DNA of 10,062 bases from Acidobacteriota bacterium (lineage in GTDB: Bacteria > Acidobacteriota > Thermoanaerobaculia > Multivoradales > UBA5704). The notes under the pieces are model-generated. The model ran no database searches, was not told the origin of the DNA, and saw only the letters and a program-made list of their open reading frames with translations. Where the stretch lies: NCBI GenBank assembly GCA_003223675.1, contig QHVW01000379.1, positions 1 through 10,062 of the forward strand. The letters run 5' to 3'. Numbering within the stretch: the first letter of the stretch is position 1; each line of letters begins with the position of its first letter. The translations under genes were made by a program, and so were the position numbers. Shown here one piece after another: positions 1 to 6,080 of this stretch.

Positions 1-502
1 TGGAGGCGAAGACGCGCGGTCCGGGAATCATCCCCTGGGCGATGGCGTCCCGCAGGGCCACGTCCGCGTAGCCCGCCCCCTCGGTGCCGAGGTCGCGCAC
101 GGTGGTGAACCCGGCTTCCAGCGTGGCCTTGGCCGCCGTCACGGCGCGGATGGTCCGCAGCTCCAGCGACTCTTTCAGGACCTGGTCGTCCCACGGGGTC
201 TCGTCGTAGGGGTGGAGGAGGAGGTGCGAGTGCATCTCGATCAGGCCGGGGATCAGGGTCAATCCCTGGAGGTCGATCCTCCGCACTCCCGCCGGGGCCT
301 GGAGGGTGCCGGCGGCGCCGATGGCGGCGATGCGGCCGTTCTCGATCAGCACGTCGCGGCCGTCGAGGAGGCGGTCTCCCGAGGGATCGAGGACGCGGGC
401 GCCGGTCAGCAGGAGCGGTGCGGGGGGCGGCGGGGCGGCCGGCGCGGCGAAGGCCAGCGCGGCCAGGAGGAGGATCAGGAGGGCGGTGATCGGAGCTTTC
501 AA
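1..502 (-). CDS. Secreted metal-dependent amidohydrolase (imidazolonepropionase/prolidase-like), 3' part cut by window edge
   Basis: Only the first 167 codons are present; the gene continues past base 1. I chose a TTG start at 502-500. It overlaps the stop of the M50 protease gene in a 4-nt TTGA junction, has GGGAG 10 nt upstream, and no ATG fits. The N-terminus looks like a signal peptide: K2, a hydrophobic run at about residues 5-18, and an AFA cleavage-type motif at 17-19, followed by a Pro/Ala linker. Residues 30-85 match the N-terminal beta domain of the Amidohydro_1 superfamily (LLTGARVLD, IENGRIAAIG, LIPGLIEMHSH). The first metal-binding HxH is H91/H93, and TTVRDLG follows. In this family the metal centre hydrolyses cyclic amides or Xaa-Pro and related peptides. 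The substrate cannot be inferred from this fragment. It probably acts in the periplasm and is the last visible gene of the EF-G/efp/M50 operon. Confidence 0.85.
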   Translation of the reverse strand, partial: MKAPITALLILLLAALAFAAPAAPPPPAPLLLTGARVLDPSGDRLLDGRDVLIENGRIAAIGAAGTLQAPAGVRRIDLQGLTLIPGLIEMHSHLLLHPYDETPWDDQVLKESLELRTIRAVTAAKATLEAGFTTVRDLGTEGAGYADVALRDAIAQGMIPGPRVFAS

Positions 503-1203
503 TGGTAGCCCGCTCCCGGATAGAGAAGGTTGAGCGCCAGGGTCTGCAGGGGATCGGAGATCGCCGGGAAGACCCGCCAGGCCGCCAGCAGGCCGATCAT
601 CGAGAAGATCGGCTGGCGGATGAGGTCATGGAAGCGCCGCGCCGTGTCGTCGCTCATGAAGCCGGGCAGGATGGCGCTGCCGTCGAGCGGCGGCAGGGGG
701 AGCAGGTTGAAGGCGAAGAGGAGGAGGTTGAGCGAAAAGAGGACCGAGAGGGGGATCACCGCTCCCTGCGCCCAGCTCCCGTCGACCGCGGCCGTCACGG
801 CGGTGAAGTTGGCGGTGTCCGGAGCGTAGAAGACGCCGGACCAGACCCCGATCCGGATCAGCAGGCCGGCGATCACCACCAGCAGCAGGTTGGCCGCGGG
901 GCCGGCGGCGGCCATCAGGGCGGCCCGCTTGGGGTGCCGGTGGGCCCAGAAGGGGTCGTAGGGGGCGCTCGCCCAGCCCATCATCCAGTGGCTCACGGCG
1001 AAGGAGACGAGGGGGACGAGCAGCATCCCCACCGGCTCGCGCCGGATGTGGGGGAGGGGGTTGAGGGAGACCTGGCCCCCCTCGTAGGCGGTGGGGTCCC
1101 CCAGCTTCAGGGCCGCGAAGGCGTGGCCGGCCTCGTGGAGCGTGGTCGAGAAGACGAAGACCACGAACCAGGTGAGGCCCTCGATCAGCAGTTGGGGATT
1201 CAC
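499..1203 (-). CDS. M50-family (site-2-protease-like) integral membrane zinc metalloprotease
   Basis: A complete 234-residue protein starting at GTG (1203-1201). This overlaps the efp stop in a 4-nt GTGA junction, so translation is probably coupled to efp. The zinc motif HEAGH lies at residues 23-27, inside the first membrane segment (about 9-32). GPAAN at 101-105 starts another segment. NLLPLPPLDG at 165-174, within the last hydrophobic block, supplies the third metal ligand (D173), the classic NxxPxPxxDG signature of M50. There is no PDZ or CBS domain, so this is the short 'minimal' M50B type like YwhC-class rhomboid-unrelated proteases. The family cleaves transmembrane segments of substrate proteins, often anti-sigma factors or remnants; the substrate here is unknown. 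Residues 30-60 carry the usual GGQVSLNPLPHI segment after the HExxH helix. All key residues are present, so it is likely active. The downstream amidohydrolase start overlaps its stop. Confidence 0.93.
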   Translation of the reverse strand: MNPQLLIEGLTWFVVFVFSTTLHEAGHAFAALKLGDPTAYEGGQVSLNPLPHIRREPVGMLLVPLVSFAVSHWMMGWASAPYDPFWAHRHPKRAALMAAAGPAANLLLVVIAGLLIRIGVWSGVFYAPDTANFTAVTAAVDGSWAQGAVIPLSVLFSLNLLLFAFNLLPLPPLDGSAILPGFMSDDTARRFHDLIRQPIFSMIGLLAAWRVFPAISDPLQTLALNLLYPGAGYH

Positions 1204-1757
1204 GCGCGGCTCAGGTACTTGTTCTCGCGCGTGTCGATGATGATCTTCGTGCCCACCTCGATGAACGGCGGCACCATGACCGTGAGGCCGGTCTCCATCT
1301 TGGCCGGCTTGTACGAAGCGCTGGCGGTGGCCCCCTTCATGCTGGGCTCGGTGTCGACGACCTCCAGGATCACCGTGTTCGGCAACTCGATGCCCACCGC
1401 GCGATCCTCATAGAAATCGATCTGGATCACCGTGTTGGGGAGCAGGTAGAGCATGGAGTCGCCCAGGGTCTCGTCGTCGAGGGTGGTCTGCTCGTAGCTC
1501 TCCTGGTTCATGAAGTGGTGGCCCGAGGGGTCGGAGTAGAGGTACTCCATCTGCTGGGTGTCGAGGATCGCCCGCTCGACCTTCTCGGTGGAGCTGAAGC
1601 GGTGCTCGAAGCTGTTGCCGTTGCGCAGGTTGCGCATCTTGGCCTGGACGAAGCCGCGCAGGTTGCCCGGCGTGACGTGGTGAGAGCTCATCACGCGGCA
1701 GACGTCACCCTCGAAGAGGATGCACATGCCGACGCGCATTTGACTCGCTTGGATCAA
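1200..1757 (-). CDS. efp: Translation elongation factor P (EF-P), Asn-tip loop variant
   Basis: EF-P binds between the P and E sites and relieves ribosome stalling at polyproline. The start is TTG at 1757-1755: it yields an N-terminus reading MIQASQMRVGM, typical of EF-P, and GAGGGAG at 1766-1772 sits 8 nt upstream. The product is 185 residues, the normal family length. It has the three expected beta-barrel parts: a KOW-like domain at 1-64, an OB domain at about 65-128 (EYLYSDPSGHHFMN) and a C-terminal OB domain ending in DTRENKYLSRA. The loop that normally presents a modified Lys or Arg reads TPGNLRGF, so Asn32 is at the tip position and Arg34 two residues on. The usual EpmA (Lys) or EarP (Arg) modification is therefore not expected. 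The gene starts 23 bp after the EF-G stop. In the frameshifted sequence its frame is open to the EF-G start, so automatic annotation may wrongly fuse the two. Confidence 0.95.
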   Translation of the reverse strand: MIQASQMRVGMCILFEGDVCRVMSSHHVTPGNLRGFVQAKMRNLRNGNSFEHRFSSTEKVERAILDTQQMEYLYSDPSGHHFMNQESYEQTTLDDETLGDSMLYLLPNTVIQIDFYEDRAVGIELPNTVILEVVDTEPSMKGATASASYKPAKMETGLTVMVPPFIEVGTKIIIDTRENKYLSRA

Positions 1758-1765
1758 GGCTCGAT

Positions 1766-1772
1766 CTCCCTC
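1766..1772 (-). promoter_or_regulatory. Shine-Dalgarno site fixing the TTG start of efp
   Basis: GAGGGAG on the minus strand, 8 nt before the TTG at 1757-1755. It lies in the 23-bp gap between the EF-G stop (TAA, 1783-1781) and efp. It decides the efp start, because the open frame has no stop upstream and the next in-frame ATG (at MRVGM) would delete six conserved N-terminal residues. Confidence 0.75.
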
Positions 1773-1780
1773 ATCTATGT

Positions 1781-3785
1781 TTATTCCTGCTCTTCCTGGC
1801 GGTGCTTCTGGTACTCGGCGATCAGCTTGTCCTGCACCAGCTTGGGGACCTCCTCGTAGTGGTCGAACTCCATGTGGAAGCTCGACCGCCCTTGAGTCAT
1901 GGCGCGCAGGATGCGGTCGTAGTCGAGCATCTCGGCCATCGGCACCAGGGCCTTGATGATCTGGTTGCTGTTGACGGCGTCCATCCCCTGGGGACGGCCG
2001 CGGCGGTGGGAGAGGTCGCCCATGATGTCGCCCGTGAACTCCTCGGTGGTCTCGATCTCGACCTTCATCACCGGCTCGAGGATGGTCGGCTTGGCGTTCT
2101 GCATGGCGTCCTTGTAGGCCAGGGAGCCGGCCGGCGAGGAAGCCGCGGCGGCGGGCCTCCTGGATCCCCTTCTCGACCGCCGGCCGGTAGTTCTGCGGGA
2201 TGGCGCCGCCGAAGATCTCGTCGGCGAAGGAGAAGTCCTCGCCGCGCGGCAGCGGCTCGATCTTGATCTTGCAGTCGGCGAACTGGCCGCGGCCGCCGGT
2301 CTGCTTCTTGTGGCGCCCGTGGCCGTCGGCCGGCTTGAGGATGGTCTCGCGGTAGGGCACCTTGGGCGGGTGCAGGAGGACGTCGACGTGATAGCGGTGC
2401 CGGAGCTTGGCGACGGCGATCTCGATGTGGAGCTGGCCGTTGCCGGAGAGCAGGTGATCGTGGCTCTCGGGGTCGCGGCCGGCGCGCAGGGCGATGTCCT
2501 CGTCCATCAGCCGGTGCAGGGCGTCGCCGATCTTCTCCTCGTCCCCCTTGGACTTGGGCTCGACGGCGAAGGCCATGGCCGGCTCGGCGACCTTGATCCA
2601 GCCGAGCTTGACCGGGCGGTCCTTGGCGCACAGGGTGTCGCCCGTGGCGCTGACCTTGAGCTTGGCCACGCCGGCGATATCGCCGGCGACCACCTTCTGC
2701 ACGTTGGTCCCCTGCTTGCCCTGGAGGAGCATCAGGTGGCCCAGGCGCTCGGCCTCCTCGGCGCGGCTGTTCCAGACGGTGGAGTCGCTGTTGAGGGTGC
2801 CGGAGACCACGCGCATGATCGAGATCTTGCCGGTGAAGGGGTCGGAGAGGGTCTTGAAGACCAGCGCCGCCAGCGGGCCCGCCGGATCGCCCTGCAGCGT
2901 GATGTCCTCCCCGCCGACGTTCTGCGCCGGGAAGGCGCGCTCGGCGGGGGAGGGGACCAGGGCCAGCAGGGCGTCGAGCAGGGACGCCGGGCCGATGCCG
3001 TGGCTGCCGGAGGCGAGGGTCAACGGGAAGATCTGCCGGCGGGCGACGGCGCCGCGCAGCCCGGCCACCAGGTCTTCCTGCGAGATCGTGCCGTTCTCGA
3101 AGAACCCTTCCATCAGCTTGTCGTCGGTCTCGGCGACCGCCTCGATCAGGCGGCCGCGGTGGGCCTCGACCTCGTCCGCCAGCGCGGCCGGGATGTCGGC
3201 GGGCGTCGCCTTGCCGTTGCCGTCGCGGGTGAACTGGTAGGCCTTCTGGTTGACCAGGTCGACCACGCCGGTGAAGCCCGCCTCCTGGCCGATGGGGATC
3301 TGCACCGGGATCACCGCGCGGCCGAAGCGCTTGTGCAGGCTCTCCAGGGCGCGCTCGAAGTCGGCGCGCTCGCGGTCCATCTTGGTGAGGCAGACCACGG
3401 TCGGCAGCTCCAGGGCGGCGGCGGTCTCCCACACCTTCTCGGTGTTGACCTCGACGCCGGCCACGCCGTTGACGCAGAGCAGCAGGGAGTCGGCGGCGCG
3501 CAGGCCGCCTTGCGTCTCGGAGAAGAAGATGCCGTATCCGGGGCAGTCGAGGAGGTTGACCTTGTGCCCCTGCCAGGGGACGAAACAGGCCGCGAGGCCG
3601 ATCGAGATCTTGCGCTCGGTCTCCTCGTGGTCGAAGTCGGTGAGGGTGTTGCCGTCCTCGACTCGGTGCAGGCGGGTCGTAACGCCACCGGCGTAGAGCA
3701 GCGCGCTCACGAGCGTGGTCTTGCCGGTGTCGTTATGGCCCGCCACGGCTACGTTGCGGATTTTGTCCGGGCTGTCCACCTGCAT
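1781..3785 (-). pseudogene. fusA: EF-G-like translational GTPase (EF-G-2 type), interrupted by a deletion/frameshift in domain IV
   Basis: The start is ATG 3785-3783, with AAGGAGG at 3794-3800 placed 8 nt upstream; a longer reading to 3836 would begin inside the promoter. Residues 1-552 are intact EF-G: P-loop GHNDTGKTT at 16-24, switch region near TDFDHEETERK (49-59), DCPGYG at 80-85, TKMD at 134-137, domain II, domain III (SGNGQLHIEIAVAKL), and the first half of domain IV ending EKGIQEARRRGFLAG. The C-terminal 115 residues (GSLAYKDAMQNAKP..., then domain V MKVEIETTEEFTGDIMGDL...) are in another frame, ending at TAA 1783-1781. Aligned with ordinary EF-G, about 28 codons are missing at the junction near 2126-2135; with the extra base this is a deletion of about 83 nt. 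The missing part holds the GSYHxVDSS tip of domain IV. Restored, the protein would be about 695 residues, the normal length. Tyr84 replaces the catalytic His of DTPGH, so it belongs to the EF-G-2-like branch rather than canonical EF-G. It may be a real mutation or an assembly error. Confidence 0.85.
2126..2135 (-). other. Deletion/frameshift junction inside the EF-G-like gene
   Basis: The sequence here is GCCGGCCGGC, a perfect 10-bp palindrome that also contains two overlapping GCCGGC words. The upstream frame reads FLAG up to base 2130, base 2129 is extra, and the downstream frame resumes GSLAYKDA at 2128. In relatives the two edges would read 'LAG' (GCC GGC) and 'A(A/G)S', so a slip between short GCCGGC repeats is a plausible origin. 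The exact endpoints are ambiguous by a few bases because of the repeat. Confidence 0.75.
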
Positions 3786-3793
3786 CGTCTGAG

Positions 3794-3800
3794 CCTCCTT
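3794..3800 (-). promoter_or_regulatory. Strong Shine-Dalgarno site of the EF-G-like gene
   Basis: AAGGAGG on the minus strand, followed by an 8-nt spacer and ATG 3785-3783. It is the best ribosome binding site in the window and fixes the start against the upstream in-frame ATG at 3836. Confidence 0.85.
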
Positions 3801-3826
3801 GAAAGGGTCTGAGATCAGGGCGGGCA

Positions 3827-3835
3827 AATATACCA
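3827..3835 (-). promoter_or_regulatory. Extended -10 promoter of the EF-G/efp/M50/amidohydrolase operon
   Basis: The minus strand reads TGGTATATT, that is an extended -10 (TGn) plus TATATT. No good -35 lies 16-18 nt upstream (best TTTCTA), as is usual for extended -10 promoters. The predicted transcript start near 3820 gives a leader of about 35 nt that contains the strong Shine-Dalgarno site. The region just upstream (plus strand AGGG gtattt CCCT, 3837-3850) is a short imperfect inverted repeat. I see no other promoter before the downstream genes, so all four are probably co-transcribed. Confidence 0.6.
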
Positions 3836-3896
3836 CAGGGGTATTTCCCTAGAAACGCACGAAAGGGGCACGGATTCGCCGCCTAAATGTAAAGCA

Positions 3897-3921
3897 GGCC
3901 AGGGCTTACCCGTCCCTGGCC
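3897..3921. repeat. 8-bp perfect inverted repeat upstream of the kinase promoter
   Basis: GGCCAGGG (3897-3904) and CCCTGGCC (3914-3921) are exact reverse complements separated by 9 nt (CTTACCCGT). It ends 4 bp before the kinase -35 and lies in the only intergenic space between two divergent genes. It could be an operator for a dimeric regulator; the spacing of about two helical turns between arm centres fits. A terminator role is unlikely because there is no T tract and no transcript is expected to run through. Confidence 0.5.
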
Positions 3922-3925
3922 CGGT

Positions 3926-3955
3926 TTGACTCAAGGGCGCCGGGCGGCCTAGAAT
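3926..3955 (+). promoter_or_regulatory. Sigma70-type promoter of the kinase gene
   Basis: -35 TTGACT (3926-3931), an 18-nt spacer, -10 TAGAAT (3950-3955). Each hexamer differs from consensus at one position. Transcription should start near 3962. This lies downstream of the ATG at 3954, so that longer start cannot be used from this promoter; the next in-frame ATG at 3993 leaves a leader of about 31 nt. Confidence 0.65.
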
Positions 3956-3992
3956 GACGGCTCCGAAAATTTGGCTCCATCACCATGACGCC

Positions 3993-6077
3993 ATGCTCCC
4001 CCTGACCCCGACCAAGCTTGGCCGCTACGAGATCGTCGACGAGATCGGCAAGGGGGCGATGGGCATCGTCTACCTGGCCCGCGACCCGCTGATCGGCCGG
4101 CTGGTGGCCCTGAAGACGTTCCGTATCGGCTACTCGGTCAAGGACCAGGAGATGGAGCAGTTCCGCATCCGCTTCATGCGGGAGGCGCAGAGCGCGGGCA
4201 TCCTGACCCACCCCAACATCGTGACCATCCATGACGTGGTCGAGTCCTCCGAGGAGGGGCTCGCCTTCATCGCGATGGAATACGTGCGCGGCACCAACCT
4301 GAAGCTGATGCTCCAGGGGGACCAGCCGATGACGTTCCCCACCGTGCTCGACATCGTCTCCCAGGTGGGGGACGCCCTCGACTACGCCCACGCCAACCGG
4401 GTGGTGCACCGCGACGTCAAGCCGGCGAACATCCTGATCACCCAGGAAGGGCGGGTGAAGATCACCGACTTCGGCATCGCCCGGCTCGACAGCTCGAACC
4501 TCACCCAGGAGGGGCAGCTCCTCGGCACGCCGAACTACATGGCGCCGGAGCAGGTCCAGGGCAAGGAGGTCGACCACCGGGCGGACCTCTTCTCGCTCGG
4601 CGTCGTGCTGTACGAGATGCTCACCCGCCACAAGCCGTTCCAGGGGGAGAACCTGACGGTGGTGAGCCATCGCATCGTCTACGACCAGTTCACCCCCCTG
4701 CGGGAATACGCGCGGGACGTCCCCCCGGGGGTCGACCGCATCCTCAACCGGGCCCTGGAGAAGGACCCGGCCCGGCGGTACCAGCGGGCGAAGGACATGG
4801 TGGAGGACCTGCGCCAGGTGGTGGTGGCGACCACCACGCGCGGCGACGACCTCAACGAGACGATGGCGCTGCCGCCCATGACTGTGCCGACTCCGGCCGC
4901 GCCGGCGCCCGCGGCTCCGTCTCCGAAGGGATCGTTCCTGGACCGCCTGCGGGGCCGGCCTGCCGCGGCTCCGGCTCCGGCGCCGCCAGCTCCCCCGGCG
5001 GCGGACACCACCTCGGGGACCGGCCCGGGCACCGGGAGCGGCTCCTTCCTCTCCGTGACGCCTCTGCCGGCTCCCGTTGCGGCTCCCGAGCCCGCCGACT
5101 CCCTGGCGGACACCGTGGCCACGGGGCAGGCGCCGGTCGTGAAGCCGCCGGCGCCCCGGACCTCGCCGCGCCGTCTGGTGGTCGCCGGGCTGATCGCCCT
5201 CCTCGCCTCCGCCCTCTTCTGGACCGGGGCCCTGCTCTGGGTCGGGTCCCGGCCGGCCGGCCGGCAGCGCAACGCGGCGGAGGACGCCCGGCACGCGGAG
5301 ATCCTGCGGTTTGTACACGAAGGGAAGCAGGCGGGCGAGTCCGGGAACTGGCTGGTGGCCGCGTATTACTTCGGCCAGGCCGAGACCCTCGAGCCGAAAG
5401 CGAAGAGAATCCACGACCTGCGGGCGGCGGCGGAGCAGAAGAGCCGCCAGCAGTCCTCCCAGGAGATCGGCCGGGCGAGCGTGATCGCCATGGGACTCGA
5501 CAACGCGAACAAGTTCCTGGCGGCCCAGAGCTACGACGGAGCCCTGATGGCGGCGACGGAGGTGCTGCGGATCGATCCGCAGAACGCCGACGCCCGGGCG
5601 ATCATGGTCAAGGCGCAGGAGGGGCAGGCGGCGAAACGGAAGCAGCGCCGGCCCTCGACATCCCCCGAGCCCGCCCCTGGGGAGATTGCCTCCACCGCAC
5701 CGGTCACCTCCGAGCAGACGGCCCGCCCGAGCGCGCCGGCCGCGCATCCGGAGGCCACCACGGCCACGCTGCGCATCCATTTCCGGTCCGAGGTGCCGGA
5801 GGCGACGGTGATCGTCTACGCGAACCGCAAGGAGGTCTTTCGCCACACCTATGGGGGCGGCGGGGGCCTCTTCCACAAGCAGGCGGCGGGGACCATCGAC
5901 GAAACCGCGACGGCGACGCCGCTCCCGGCGGGGACCTACGATTTCCTCGTCAGCGTCACGCCGGCCGGCAAAAAGGCACAGCCGGGGAAGCAGTCGGGCA
6001 ACTTCCCGGGCGGGAGCACCCGGACGATGGAGATCCACCTGTCCGATCCCACCCACCTCGCGGTGGAGCTGCGGTAG
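3993..6077 (+). CDS. Transmembrane Hanks-type Ser/Thr protein kinase with periplasmic TPR-like and beta-rich C-terminal region
   Basis: A 694-residue protein from ATG 3993 (an ATG at 3954 adds 13 residues but lies within the -10). The kinase domain is at about 12-277: glycine loop GKGAMG 19-24, VALK with K41, HRDVKPAN with H139/R140/D141 and N146, DFG 159-161, and GTPNYMAPE 178-186. All catalytic residues are present and the RD motif implies activation-loop phosphorylation. A Pro/Ala-rich juxtamembrane linker (about 290-390) carries Thr/Ser sites. One membrane segment at about 395-418, preceded by RR, puts the rest outside. That part has two TPR-like helical repeats (about 430-555; AAYYFGQAETLEP and GALMAATEVLRIDPQNADA) and a beta-rich domain (about 590-694) with a Gly5 stretch. 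It probably phosphorylates cytoplasmic proteins in response to an envelope signal or partner. No Shine-Dalgarno site is visible. It converges with the M16 gene, with 3 bp between the stops. Confidence 0.92.
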   Translation: MLPLTPTKLGRYEIVDEIGKGAMGIVYLARDPLIGRLVALKTFRIGYSVKDQEMEQFRIRFMREAQSAGILTHPNIVTIHDVVESSEEGLAFIAMEYVRGTNLKLMLQGDQPMTFPTVLDIVSQVGDALDYAHANRVVHRDVKPANILITQEGRVKITDFGIARLDSSNLTQEGQLLGTPNYMAPEQVQGKEVDHRADLFSLGVVLYEMLTRHKPFQGENLTVVSHRIVYDQFTPLREYARDVPPGVDRILNRALEKDPARRYQRAKDMVEDLRQVVVATTTRGDDLNETMALPPMTVPTPAAPAPAAPSPKGSFLDRLRGRPAAAPAPAPPAPPAADTTSGTGPGTGSGSFLSVTPLPAPVAAPEPADSLADTVATGQAPVVKPPAPRTSPRRLVVAGLIALLASALFWTGALLWVGSRPAGRQRNAAEDARHAEILRFVHEGKQAGESGNWLVAAYYFGQAETLEPKAKRIHDLRAAAEQKSRQQSSQEIGRASVIAMGLDNANKFLAAQSYDGALMAATEVLRIDPQNADARAIMVKAQEGQAAKRKQRRPSTSPEPAPGEIASTAPVTSEQTARPSAPAAHPEATTATLRIHFRSEVPEATVIVYANRKEVFRHTYGGGGGLFHKQAAGTIDETATATPLPAGTYDFLVSVTPAGKKAQPGKQSGNFPGGSTRTMEIHLSDPTHLAVELR

Positions 6078-6080
6078 GGA

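Noticed and set aside
1781..2150. Programmed ribosomal frameshifting in the EF-G-like gene
   Set aside because: About 28 conserved residues are absent as well, so a simple one-base shift would not restore the protein; there is also no slippery heptamer at the junction.
2310..3812. A 500-codon plus-strand open frame opposite the EF-G-like gene
   Set aside because: The composition is that of a codon shadow (Val/Gly/Asp/Leu-rich), with no domain; the minus strand has clear EF-G motifs.
1200..3836. A single 878-codon protein joining EF-G and EF-P
   Set aside because: The middle ~120 codons are the out-of-frame EF-G C-terminus (Arg/Pro/Gly-rich); the true C-terminus is in another frame with its own stop, and efp has its own Shine-Dalgarno site and TTG start.
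4880..5160. Pro/Ala-rich repetitive stretch as a possible DNA repeat
   Set aside because: It is in frame, codes for the juxtamembrane linker of the kinase, and shows no regular repeat unit at the DNA level.
3906..6056. A 716-codon open frame on the minus strand opposite the kinase
   Set aside because: It is a GC-rich antisense shadow with Arg/Gly/His-rich low-complexity content and no recognisable domain, whereas the plus strand has a full kinase.
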